64,000 nt of DNA, from assembly GCA_009763385.1 (NCBI GenBank), contig CM019826.1, positions 63,675,790 to 63,739,789 on the forward strand, given 5' to 3'. Below, in pieces: positions 10,740 through 21,775 of the stretch. Source of the stretch: Coix lacryma-jobi var. lacryma-jobi (taxonomy: Eukaryota; Streptophyta; Magnoliopsida; Poales; Poaceae). The notes under the pieces were generated by a model, which searched no databases, was not told the DNA's origin, and worked only from the letters and a program-made list of their open reading frames with translations. A program made the position numbers and the translations under genes. Within the stretch, counting starts at the first letter, position 1. Each line of letters begins with the position of its first letter.

Positions 10740-11820
10740 TGCCGTGCTTCTTGACAATCCTGCCTTTCTGGGCATGTGCTGCTGGGCACGGTGCTGCTGC
10801 TGCTGAGATCCTCCAGGATTCTTCTGAGCATTCTGAGCATACCTCTTGGGCTTTGGGCACTCACGAGACCAGTGACCAAGCTGGCCGCAGTTGTAGCAGG
10901 GATGGTGTAGGCGGTTTGTGGGGTGGTGATACGAACACCTGGGGCGTTCGGCTGTGTGGCACTTGCTGGTTGGCATTATGGGTGGTGGCCGCGGTACGGA
11001 CGACCACTTGCTGGTTGGGTAAGGTAGACGATTGTGGTGGTGGCTGGGGTGATAGATGACTCTCTGGCGTTTGTGACCGCCAGAGAAGCTGCTTGACCCT
11101 GCTTTCTTCTTCTTCTCTTCCTTGGTACTGGCGATTGCTTTCTTCAAAAGCAACAGCCCGGTCAACAACATCGTGATAAGACCCAGTCAGGTTATTGGAC
11201 AAGCTCCTGCGGATCTTGGGTGCAGTCCTCTGAGGAAACAATCCCTCTTCTTCTCATCTGTGTTGACATACTCTGAGGCATACTGGCTGAGATGATTGAA
11301 TTGACCCACATACTGCATGACCGTGGAGTCTTTCTGTGGGAGAGCCAGGAACTGATCAAGCTTCATTTCATCAATCCGGAAGGGATGTGATGAGCACGGA
11401 AAGCAGTGCGGAACTCTTCCCAGGTCAACCGATGACCTTCTGGCTGGGCAGCCAACAGGTTGCGTACCAAGCACTTGCCGGACCACGAAGCTGCTGTGAA
11501 GCGAACCGTGGCTCTGGATGTCGGTGCAGTTGATAAGACCAAACTTCTGCTCCATGGTGCGGAGCCAATCATCATAGTTCGAGGGGTTCATCGGCCTTGG
11601 TGAAGACCGGTGACGAGTTTCGGTGAATTCCACATAGGTGGTCTCTTGGTTGATGTTGTGGCGACCACGGTGAATGTTCTGCTGTCCTTGGTTTTGAGCC
11701 ATTAGGTTGGCAGCGGCGGCCAAGGCTGCAATGGCCTCTGCTAGGGTAGCTGGGACAGGTGGAGGGTTGGGAGACGGTCATCCCCAGCACCTCGGCTCCG
11801 GTGCGAGTGTTCACAGGCAT
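10740..11820 (-). pseudogene. gag: G1 gag (frameshifted)
   Basis: This is the capsid/nucleocapsid region. The probable start ATG is at 11820 (MPVNTRTGAEVLG). After frameshifts the Retrotrans_gag core follows: DDWLRTMEQKFGLINC (about 11565), TWEEFRTAFRAHHIPSG (about 11415), then MQYVGQFNHLSQYASEY (11320). A CCHC zinc knuckle CYNCGQLGHWSREC lies at 10898-10857. It runs directly into the protease. At least three frame changes are needed to read through. In the family, gag forms the cytoplasmic particle that packages the genomic RNA. Confidence 0.88.
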
Positions 11821-12174
11821 GTTTAAGCAACTTGGGACTCAGCATTCATAGATAGGGTTCTGAAACAACTGATAGATAGCTTCACTGATACAAAGGCAGA
11901 TGACTTGATAAGGTGACTGACAGGTGATACAGACCGATAAAGGGAAAAGATACGAAAAGAAAGATACATGCCAGACTTGGCAACAGACAGACTAACGCCC
12001 CAAACCTAAACTAAGGTTTTAGGTAAGCAGATGGTACAGACACAACGGGATCTCCATCTCCTAAAGACGGTCTAGTCCTCTCGATGATGATCATTCTTCG
12101 TCGTCGTCTTCTTCGAGGATGAGCTCAGGCTCTTCTCCTCGTCCTCGTCTTCAGCGTGGACGTCCTCAGCAGGT

Positions 12175-12667
12175 TCAATTCTTCGTCCACGTCTGGTCTT
12201 GTTCCACATCGGGTTCTTCCACTACCGTCCTCAGGTCTTCCATAACCGGGGGTACCAAGGGGTGGAGTTGATCATACAGCTGATGCACTTCCTCATGAAG
12301 CATATCATTGAACTGTTCAATCTGAGCTGTGTACTGCTGCAGTCCGTGGAGCTCGGCTCTGGTAACGTCCTCGCGGGTCCAAGCATCATTGCGCTGCTCG
12401 ATAGCGCGAACCGTGTTCCGGTTGGCCTGCTCCAGGGAAGCTCGTGCCTCATAAAACTCCAGGCGTGTGGTAGAAGTCATGCTCCATGTTCTTATCTCAG
12501 CCTTCAGATTCTTGATTTCCTCCTTCAGATCTTCGGTTGCGGCGGGGGGGAAAGCGACGACCGTTGGAAGATTCTCCAGTCTCTCCCCAGCGCGTGGTGC
12601 CAGCTGGTGGCGTGGCACACCATGCGGTCCAGTCGACTTGCGGGCAGTCAGCTTGAGGCGGAGCCAT
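12175..12667 (-). pseudogene. G1 leading ORF with histone H3 tail-like N-terminus and coiled coil
   Basis: This lies between the primer site (12981-12992) and gag (11820), so it is the first ORF of the element. An ATG at 12667-12665 opens MAPP; one frame over, the sequence reads LTARKSTG and then PRHQLAPRA (about 12654-12585). A single-base shift near 12655 would join the two. TARKSTG is identical to residues 6-12 of histone H3, and the following PR-x-QLA echoes H3 residues 16-21. Downstream is a predicted coiled coil (EDLKEEIKNLKAEIRT, about 12525-12475), further Glu/Gln-rich helix, and an acidic C-terminus. I do not recognise a named family. The frame stays open from 12650 down to the stop at 12175. 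Function is unknown; a chromatin-related role is inference from the tail resemblance and the chromodomain in the same element. Confidence 0.72.
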
Positions 12668-12980
12668 GTCTGGATAAGAGAAGATGGATGAGGAAAGGCT
12701 AGCAAGAAAAGGTAAAGGCATTCTACCCAAACGAACTTAGAGAGGAAGTTACTTAAGTGATTATGACATGATGCATGAATCGTTCCTACGGAACAAAGCA
12801 ATGCAATAATAATAAGGTACATAGGGCTTAAAACATGTTGTTCCACTAGCTAGTGTTGCCATATGAGAGAGAAAGATGAGAGAAGCAATTTGGACTCAAA
12901 ATAGTCAAGTTTAGTTTGTTGGACTCAAAAAGGTCTTTTGAAGTTTTCGCAAAACGAACACTGCAACGTTAAAGTGAGAT

Positions 12981-12992
12981 GCTCCGATACCA
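12981..12992 (-). other. G1 primer binding site (Met tRNA type)
   Basis: The minus-strand TGGTATCGGAGC lies three bases inside the 5' LTR end. It matches the 3' end complement of initiator Met tRNA with one change (CGG for CAG). Confidence 0.9.
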
Positions 12993-15218
12993 CTCTGTGA
13001 CGGAACGACCCTAATCCATGGCCCACGTGTCCCTGTCAACCTCTGACAGCCGAACCCATGTTCCATGTGATTAAGACCTGTTCGCCACCGGGCTACATCA
13101 GTGCCCAATGTCCGCAGGATCATCTCACAATTCGGTTACAGCATTGCATACTTTTACAAATAACATCGAAATAAAGAGCGGAAGACTTAAATAACAATAG
13201 TTTTACAAAGCAGGGTTCCAAATAGAAATTAAGGGTGCAGTTATTACAAACCAAGTTCTGATAATAGAGATAGACATAGGCAACATAGTGGAGGAGAACA
13301 ACAAAGATACTTATAATCACCCAGCCCGAGGGTGTGTACAATACTCTTCGGCCTCATCGGCCTCTTCCTGGACGATGGTTCACGCAGCAGGGTGCAAGAC
13401 ACATCGGGGACTCTGTATACCTGCAGCATGGGTAACAAACCTGAGTACTGGGGTACTCAACAAGACTTACCCGACTAAAGAAAAGGGAGAAGACTCAGGA
13501 ATGAGAGGCTTAGGGTAGTCAAGGTCAGGCTTAAGCAAGATCAAGTATTTTGCAGAAAGCATTTTTTTGTAAACCTTATTTACTTGGAAAGATTCAGTAT
13601 TCCTCAATTCTTCATCGTTCATGATTCATTTTACATTTTCAAAACATTCCTAGTTGAGAACCACTCTCCGTTGACAGTCAGTGACCAAGTCTCCATAACG
13701 AAGGAGCAACGTTAATCCGGATAAAATAATACTCAGCTGAGGATCCCTATCCACACTGCAATGTAGCACCCAAGCTTGCATATGCCAACTCGTCTACCAC
13801 GATTCTCCAAGATTGGACCGGTCCTACGCCACCCGGAAGTACAGTACACCACTCCTTTCCAGGTACGACGACCACGTGGGTACATGCTACTTCCGCCATC
13901 TTCTCCACTCCCAGTGCGCGGTTGTCGGTCCCAATAAGGATTTCTCGGAGCCAGAGCTTTCCGAAGTATGTGAATAGTTACAAGTCTTGACCAGCAGGCC
14001 CCCATACGGATGGTCCCTAATTTTCCAGCCAGAACTATTACCTTGGTTATATCATCCCCACCCAGCGTAATAGTCCCGTCAGTTTTTCACCCTGTCCCGG
14101 TCGGTGTCAACTGTTGAGTCCCGGACTACAACATGACGGCCGTACGCTCGGGGAAAACTCTCCTCGCTATTGACAGGTATGGATCAGATACTTAGCCACA
14201 GGCAGGGAGTAAAGCCAAAATGCCCATAAATGTTCTTTAAGTGATCACACTTTTGAAAATGACATTTTATTGCAAAGTCTATTCAATAAGCATTGCTAAG
14301 CATTTTTCAAATACTTTTGAAAAAGCAGGTATTATCGGGTGTATCAGTGGTCAAGGTGGATAGTGCATCAATTAGGATAGCACACAACTCCTATAAACCT
14401 AATGCAATAATTTAACTCAAAAGCATTTAAGGAAATCATTTTATAAATTCAAGGAAAGGGTTAAATGCACCGGGGCTTGCCTTGAAGAGCAAAGAGGGCA
14501 GGCTCGAAGGCGGCAGGGCAGTTGTCGGAGTCGGGGTAGCTCCGGGTAGCCTCGGGACGGTTCGTCGGCGGCTGCCTCGATCTTGACTCCTTCTTCGGTG
14601 ACTATACGAATGCAATGATGCATGCACATGAGTATGCTAGCATGAACAATACAAAACTGGGCATACAACATGAACCCTAATCTTTTTTCTATTTTTCTTA
14701 ATTATTTAAAAAGGTCATTTTATGCAGTTGCTCAAAAATTACCAAATTAATCACATAAGTTCATTATGGTGTAGATAGATGGCAAAACAAATTTCATAAT
14801 TTTTGGAGGTCATTAAGGTGCTCAAATAAAATCAGACATTAATTAACAGAAGGCACTATTTAACAATTAAAAAAAATGCTCAAAAATCAACTTGTTCCAA
14901 AAACTTCAAAATTTCACCAGAGACTAAACATGGCATAGGAAGCTCACAAAAATTTATCTCATGATTTTTGGAGTTATAAATGATTTTCTAAAAATCCAAA
15001 CCATCCATTTATTAATTAAAAGAGGGATTTTACATTTTCAAATTCTTGCAGAAAAGTCAAGTTTCATATTTTTCTAAAATACTACACAGTGCATGGAGCA
15101 TACCATAAATTATCAGGATTTAAGGAACAACAAATTAATTCACACAAAAAGAGAAAACAGCACACTATTCACATCTTTCAAAAAGGAAAAAGAAAAGAGC
15201 GCTGTGCTCCTTCTCGCA

Positions 15219-15368
15219 GGGGCTCGGGCGAATCGCGGCGAGGCGGACAGCAGGGCTCGGGCGAGGCGGAAACAAGCGTTTCGTCCGAGGCCTGGCCGGG
15301 AGGCTCGGGCGAAGCGGAGACAAGCGTCGTCCGAGACCTGGCCGGAGGCTCGGGCGAAGCGGAGTGGA
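15219..15368. repeat. 46-bp tandem repeat in G1 5' LTR
   Basis: This has the same GGCTCGGGCGAAGCGGAG units as 5427-5640 but one fewer, giving a length difference between the two LTRs of one element. Confidence 0.78.
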
Positions 15369-15477
15369 AGCAGAGACCGGGGGCTTCGAGTGCTTACCAC
15401 GGGTCGGAGGCAGGGCTCGGCTGCTTTGAGGGAGCGCGGTTCGCAGGCGTGCTCGAGAGTGTGGCTCGGGAACGTGC

Positions 15478-15549
15478 TCGAGGGTGAGGCTCGACACGTG
15501 CTCGAGGGTGAGGTTCGAGGGTGAGGCTCGAGGGTGAGGCTCGAGGAAG
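15478..15549. repeat. 14-bp tandem repeat in G1 5' LTR
   Basis: These are CTCGAGGGTGAGG units, one fewer than in the 3' LTR block at 5740-5824. Confidence 0.78.
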
Positions 15550-15897
15550 GAGACGGCCGCGGCGGCACTCCGGCGATTCGGCGATCCTGCGCAACACACG
15601 AGACCGCAAGGGCCTGGTTAGAGTCGCGCGGAGCCAAGGAAGCTGACACAGGGGTCAGGGGAAGATGATCGTGGCCGGAGAGGTAGTATTTGACGAACCC
15701 GAGTTCGCCGGGTTTCGCCGGAGATGGGAACGGCGAGCTACGCCGGCGATAGGAGGCGGGGGAGGTGAAATTGAGGGGCTGGGAAGCTTCGCGAGCTCAA
15801 GGCGGAGCTTTCGGGCTAGGTGGTTGAACGGCGGGAGCTTCGGAGTGGGCTGGCGACGGCGGCGGAGACGAGTGAGGAGCTCGGATTCCGGCGGTCC

Positions 15898-15905
15898 CTT
15901 TTATA
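15898..15905 (-). promoter_or_regulatory. Candidate G1 promoter TATA box
   Basis: TATAAAAG on the minus strand lies within CCTATAAAAGGGACC. It sits about 2.9 kb upstream of the 3' edge of the 5' LTR, which would give a very long R-U5 leader. No other good TATA box is seen in the GC-rich core. Confidence 0.6.
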
Positions 15906-17124
15906 GGCACGGTCGGGGACGGTAGGGAGCACGGGATGGTGTGGATGAGCTCGGCCGAAGCGTGCGCACTCGATTGCAAGCCGGCGGGAGGACGGGCGTG
16001 CACCCAGGGCCTGGGCGAAGGCTGCCGGTGACGGCCACGCGGCGGCGACGCCCTGGGCACTGTAGGGGACGGGCGCGGAGGTCAGCGCTCGCGCGTGCGG
16101 GGGCAGAATGATCACGGGGTCAGCGGCGGCAGGTTGGAGGCGCGCGTGCGGCTGCCAGGCACGCGGCGTGCGCAGTGCCGGCGAGGCGCCATGGCCGGGC
16201 CCCCCCTGCTCTGTGCCGGCTAGAGGTAGGGGATGAACAGGGCTAGGTCTAGGTTTTGACTTTCTGTATTTTGCAAATTTCTCCCAAAATTGAACTGCAC
16301 AGGAAAAACTCAAAATACCAAAGTTGTGCAGAAAAAGGAGATCTACAACTTTGTCAAAAAGAATATTTTCAAATTCCAAACAGTTTTTGAACTAAATACG
16401 AAATCAGAAAAGGGAACACTTTTGGGATTTGAATGAATTCAAAATTACTTTTGATTTTACATTGAAAGTTGGAAATCTGCAAATATGAAAGTTGTTCCTT
16501 TTTTCAAAACCTACAACTTTGCTAATATACCCTTTTTCTGAAACTCAAAAGTTTTTAAATAAATTTGAAAACTGAAAAGGGACAAAAACTGGAATTTGAA
16601 TGAATTTGGATTTACTTCAAACTTTGTACAGAAACTTGAAAATTTGTAAATACCAAAGTTGTTTCTCTTGGCCAGATCTACAACTTTGCTTTTTGGACCA
16701 ACCCCAAATTTTGAATAATTTTTTTAACTTATTAAAAGAGGGGTAAAAACCAGGGTTTGGAATTTAGGGTTTTCAAAGGGATTTGAAATCTGATTTTTGA
16801 TTTTGATTTTGAACAACACAACAAAACTTCAAGACATCCAACTGAACAAGAATTACACAAAGCTAGGCACAGAGGTGAAATTACCATTTTGCCCTTATAG
16901 GAAGATTTGGGCTTTAGGGTTTTTGAAAAAGAAAACATTACACAGTATTAAGCAAACTTAAATGCATGACAAGAATGATTAATGACTAAAGATGATGAAC
17001 ATGTCAGGTTAATTACATATTAAACACCAGAGGTGTTACACTGCTGCACTGTCCTTGTAATGAGCATTAGAAAATATAATTATGAAAATATTCTTTCGGA
17101 TATTCTTGTCACTAACCTTTCCAG

Positions 17125-17162
17125 GTCTGGAGCAGAAAAGAACGAAGGACAACAAACACAAG
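17125..17162 (+). other. Putative mini-exon in B1 internal region
   Basis: The preceding CTAACCTTTCCAG resembles a branch site plus acceptor. The 38-nt segment ends ACACAAG and is followed by GTATGT, a strong donor. The same arrangement recurs in B2 (49491-49529, 39 nt) and D (45535-45572, 38 nt). Splicing is not demonstrated. Confidence 0.5.
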
Positions 17163-17652
17163 GTATGTCCCATCAATCATCTGCAACATTGAATTACATT
17201 CATCCAATCTTGATTTGGCAAAATCCAAGCTTGGGGGAATAGACTTTCTAAGAATATTTTTGTCATGTTGCTATGTTGGTTGTCCCTACTTTAGGATATG
17301 CTCATATACTAATCAAACTCTTTCATCACCATCTGAATAAATCTCTACAATGCTTTCATGTTATCTTTATTTGCTATAGTATATTCTTTGGTTTTGAAGT
17401 ATTATCATACACCTTTTAAATTAGGCATGGAGCTTAGTTAACTGTTTTCATGAATTAAAGTAAGACATGGTGTCTGGTTTGATTCTTGAGCTAAAAGGTG
17501 TGCTGATTTTACCTCTAAAGGATTTTAAATTAAGTATGGTGCTTAGGTTAAATGCCTTCCTAGATCAAATTAGACGTGGTGTCTAGGTTGATTTCTGAAC
17601 TGATAGTATGCTATAGTAGATATTGGATATTTTGTTGGACTAACCCCTGCAG

Positions 17653-17781
17653 GGAAACTTTCAATATCAATTTGGGAAAGTCCGGAGATGAACTCACACT
17701 AGAGATGAAGCAGGCGTACAATGAACTTCAACAACTCTTGCACAATGAAGACTCAGCTCGTTCATCATAGATGAAAGAACT
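17653..17781 (+). other. Putative exon in B1 internal region
   Basis: The acceptor CTAACCCCTGCAG ends at 17652 and the donor GTGAGT starts at 17782. The frame reads DELTLEMKQAYNELQQLL before a stop. B2 keeps both sites (49955-50078) with internal indels. Confidence 0.45.
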
Positions 17782-18000
17782 GTGAGTATCAAAGTTTATT
17801 TTGTTTTGTCTTCTACTGCAAGTTATCTTTTGCCTTGAATCATGTTAAAGTGCAGCCAACACATAAAATACTAGTCTACGCTAAAATAATTCTAAAAACA
17901 TCTTTTTATTAGCATAGATGCAAAATACATAAGTTATGGATAACAACCCATGCTTCAAATTCTTGCAATCCTTCGGGTATATATCCACTACGTTATGCAG

Positions 18001-19191
18001 AAGAGAGATTTTGTTCATCTATGGTTTTGTCTGAACATTGAAGATCCAAAACTCAAGCCATAAAACACAAAACCTACTCTCAGATCACAAATGATGCTAG
18101 CCTAGCTTTGAGTCTTGCTTGGGCGCTGATGACAAACAGGATGCAACTTACCTCGTATGAGACAACCTATGCCTGCAACCATCATTGTCCAAGACATCAA
18201 GACAAGAAGTGGAGGAGTTATCTTCTTTTTAATCAATAGCTAGCTTGGGAGACAAGATGGTACCACTACAACAATAGCAAGATCTACATGTCAAACACAT
18301 GAACATGTTGTTGGGAGTCCATCTACATCACAAGCCAGTCTGGGAGAGACAATTCCGTTGTCTAGATGTGTTCACAATCAAAGGGAAGAGGAGAACCCAA
18401 CTGCAAGTCATATGATCTCCTACTCACACTTGATCAATACAAACCACTAGATGCTGTCCCAGTCGAGAAGAAGAATATGATCCACCACTCATTCTTGGAA
18501 GATCGTTCTTGAACACCATCAATGTTATCATCTTTGTCGGACCTAGAGGAGTCAACTTTTGGATCTTTCACCGCATCTTCAACATCTACATCACTTATGA
18601 GCAGCCAAAGAGAACCAAGAGAAGATGTCGAAGGAAGAATGAACTGCCAAGAATTGAGGAGGGCATCATGAAGGATGAAGCCACTGCACCACAAGAGTTA
18701 GAAGATGGAGAGATAATACCTGAGCCAGCAAATCATAAGAACAACCGATAAGATCTCCATCATCTAGACACTGTTGAGAGGACAAGTCTCAGTTGTGACA
18801 TTACAAGACAAAAGACTATCATAAAGGCACTCGAGTAGCGGCTCTAATTTCAAGTCTCTTGTCAACCCAATGATTAAAGGAAAACAAGAAAGGTTGACAA
18901 GAGAAGAATGCAGAACTGTCCCTACATCCTCATAGTACAGAATTAATACAAGAAAGAGAGGGATCCTAGTCAGCATACTCGAGAACAATGTGCCTTCACT
19001 GATAAGTCGACACAAGAGAAGGAAGGTCGATACCTATAAAGATGATTCCACTGTGATCTTCCTCCTCTCAAGCACACTGTGAGACAAACAAGAGAAGACA
19101 AGCCATTCATAAACAACAACCAGCTAGACAAGAGAAGCTCCCACAAGGTGGTTCAACACATCACGCTTCAATCACAAAGTAACATTTCAAG
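18001..19191 (+). other. Putative long exon in B1 containing protease remnant 1
   Basis: The acceptor TTATGCAG ends at 18000. The donor AAG/GTAAGT at 19192 is a perfect consensus. B2 has the same pair at 50296 and 51480. Frames inside are interrupted except over the protease remnant. Confidence 0.42.
18467..18751 (+). pseudogene. Aspartic protease C-terminal remnant 1 of B1
   Basis: The frame reads EEEYDPPLILGRSFLNT then INVIIFVGP, the conserved C-terminal half of gypsy retropepsins (the P-L-I-L-G-R-x-F-L block that follows the flap). It then has a basic segment (EQPKRTKRRCRRKN) and an acidic tail (PQELEDGEIIPEPA) before the stop. The catalytic DTG/DSG half is not recognisable upstream. The B2 copy (50768-51079) is very similar and also open, so this stretch has stayed open in two copies. 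Confidence 0.72.
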
Positions 19192-19674
19192 GTAAGTAAC
19201 CATCACTTTAAAAGCTTCTTCTTGATTCTAGTATGAACATAAATAAAGAACTAAACATGTTTAAGTTGCACCTCACTTGATCCAACCTAATCAACTCTAC
19301 ATATTCAGTCCTTTGATCTTTGTTCCTAGCTTTACTCTCTTGAATCTCACTGTCTTAACTAAATGAGCTAAAATGTTTTGCATCTAAACCTTTGGAAGAT
19401 GATATATCTCAATTATAAAAAGATCAACACTTTATGCATAGATTATCCTTCCTTGGGTTAAGTAATCTGATCTGTTAAATATTTAAGATGCTACTTTCAT
19501 GCTCATCCTCTGATCCTATCAATCATGTTAAGTTGAATACAACACATAAACAACAAGTTTGTCTTGTGCAATGTGCCTAAGGTTAGAGAGGAATAAACAA
19601 AACTTTTGGTTCTGTTGGTGTTTTTCCACCAACAGAGCCTATGCACTTGATCTCTACCTTGTCTTTATGAGCAG

Positions 19675-20367
19675 GACACACTCTTGAGCAAACATGGAGA
19701 AGTCACTCCCAAATTCTACAGAGTGAAGGTCCTAGATCTACAAGAACATGCACACTGAGCAAGATACTGCCAGCGTCCACAATTAACGCTTCACTTCAAA
19801 CTGCTGGATGAACAAATGACATGAGTGACACCATATCAAGAGGCATAAACAAGAAGGAATGATGGAAGACATCATAGTCAAAATTAGAGGTCATGAAGTC
19901 CCCACAGACTTCTTGATCCTCGACATGAGAAGATGATGATGTCCGCCTCATCCTAGGAAGACCATTCCTCTACGCTACAAGTACAATCATCTACAAGAGG
20001 AAATCCATTTTCACTTTCCTGGAGAAAAGGCACGATGCAACTTCATCAACTACATGCCCAATGAAGCACCCAAGAAGAATAGAAGTGAAAGACGCCGCCT
20101 CAACGCCAAAGAAGACAAACTATCAAGAACAGAGAGGTCAATCATGAAGAAGAAGCTATCAACACTGTCCCAGAAAAGAAAGGATAGAAACCTCAAGACA
20201 GTGAACCACAGGAAGTGAAGACTTAGACCAAGAAAGTATGGGAGAAAATGTCTGCACCTAAGAGGTACAATCAATAACAACTTTCCAAACGTCTGACATA
20301 CCTTGGGAGGTCTGAACCAGGGAAGGTCCGGTTCGTCGGACCTAAATATCCGAACCTTCGCCAAAAG
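19675..20367 (+). other. Putative exon in B1 containing protease remnant 2
   Basis: The acceptor CTTTATGAGCAG ends at 19674 and the donor-like AAAAG/GTAAAA is at 20368. It is bounded upstream by the intron-like stretch starting GTAAGT at 19192. There is no B2 counterpart in the window, because B2 is interrupted at 51579. Confidence 0.35.
19859..20187 (+). pseudogene. Aspartic protease C-terminal remnant 2 of B1
   Basis: From the ATG at 19859 the frame reads EDIIVKIRGHEVPTDFLILDM. After a frameshift near 19932 it continues RLILGRPFLYATSTIIY, and after another FPGEKARCNFINYMPN with a basic tail to the stop at 20185-20187. This order (V-K-V...P-x-D-F-x-I-L-D...L-I-L-G-R-P-F-L) is that of gypsy retropepsin domains. 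It is clearly a different protease from remnant 1, 1.4 kb upstream. With two frameshifts it is not functional as assembled. Confidence 0.7.
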
Positions 20368-21026
20368 GTAAAAATCGGTAGTTATCTTTATATTTACTTT
20401 TCTGCATATTTCATATTTAATTCTTAGTTATTTATTGCATCATCATATTTAATCATTGCATCATCATATTTAATTCACAAATTTTAATTTCTGCATTGCG
20501 TTAGAAGAAAATAAAAATGTTGCAATTGTTACACTACATCATAAATCATAAAGCCCATGTGAATAAATCTTTGGTGTGTAAAAACCCACAGGAATATTCA
20601 CCGTGGTGGCATAAAAATAATAAAAATAAATATGCATGCATTCATCCTGTTGCATTTCCTCTTGCGAAAAATACAAAAATATTGAGAAAGAGATCTTACT
20701 GAAATTCTAGACAGCTAAGGCTTGAGTGGCCAACCATTAATGCTTAATCTGTTCCACAAGTTTTGTTGTCTATTTGAGTTTCACAGGATTTGAAAGGCCA
20801 AGAAAAGCTGACTAGCAAGTGAATGCTCCATCCACTGTTGGAGCACTGTCTCAACAAACATCAACATCAACCAAAGCTCTAATAGAGGAAGGACATATCC
20901 ACTGCCAGTCTGCTACATTTCAAGATCGAACGACTACGTCAACATTCAGCTTGGGGAAGGCACCCCCATGTATCCACGTAAATCTTTATCCTCTTAAGTT
21001 TGTCATTCTATAAACAAATTCAAAAC

Positions 21027-21205
21027 ACCAAAAATATGTGAGCACATGAAGGTTCACTCTTAAAAATGAAAACACCAAAAAATGTGAGCACATGAAGGCT
21101 CATCCCTAAAAAGAAAAGAACAAAAATATGTGGGCACATGAAGGCTCACCATTAATTAAAAAAGAGACAAAAATATATGAGCACATGAAGGCTCAACACT
21201 ATTAA
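21027..21205 (+). repeat. Four-unit tandem repeat, about 45 bp per unit, in B1
   Basis: The units share ATGTGAGCACATGAAGG followed by CTCA and an A-rich spacer. They lie just upstream of AGCTTGGGGGAGACGCACC at 21211. Confidence 0.8.
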
Positions 21206-21775
21206 GGAAAATAGCTTGGGGGAGACGCACCCCCGTTATCTTCGTGATTCAGGTATGTCTTCATTATTATTATTACTACTATTATTATTGGCTTTTATTT
21301 TATATCTTAAAGTGTGTTAGATTAAATAAATAAAATAGTGTGTCTACTTTGTTTTAAGAAGTTGATGACTAAAGAAGAACCCTCTCTCTAATCTTTTGCA
21401 TGGAAATGATGAATAGTTGCTCTATCTAATTTCTTTCAAGTACCTAGCCTTCAAAGCATGAGTTCTCCTAATTAATAATGATGCCTTAAAATAAAATTAA
21501 ATACATGGATGACAAATACTTAATCTAAGGTCTAGGTAATTGGGATATGTCATGTGATGATCTAAGCTGCTATTATCTTGTTCTAAACAACACTAAAGTT
21601 CCGAAGATTTCTAAATATGAATATGACTAATAATTGCATTGAGTTAAATTAAGCTTTGTGACCCTGTGAGATGTTATCTTGCCTTTGAATTGAGATCACT
21701 TACACATTTCATCCATCTTCCGCATAAATGCTCATAATTATCTGTTGCTACCCTCTCAGAAGTTTGTTGGAAGCA

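Larger units (their letters stand above)
3229..17040 (-). mobile_element. G1: full-length Tekay/Del-type chromovirus (Ty3/gypsy)
   Basis: This is a 13.8-kb element in antisense orientation, bounded by a perfect CTGCT target duplication (3224-3228 and 17041-17045). Its LTRs are unusually long (4081 and 4045 bp), as in the Tekay/Del lineage. In transcription order (right to left) it has the 5' LTR, a Met-type primer site (12981-12992), a leading ORF (12175-12667), gag with a CCHC knuckle, protease, reverse transcriptase, RNase H, integrase and a C-terminal chromodomain, then the purine tract at 7310-7325 and the 3' LTR. All reading frames carry frameshifts. The two LTRs differ mainly by short indels, so the insertion looks young and some frameshifts may be consensus errors. 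Confidence 0.95.
12996..17040 (-). repeat. G1 5' LTR (4.0 kb)
   Basis: This is the promoter-bearing LTR, collinear with 3229-7309. Differences are mostly one- or two-base indels plus loss of one unit in each of the two GC-rich repeat blocks. Confidence 0.93.
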
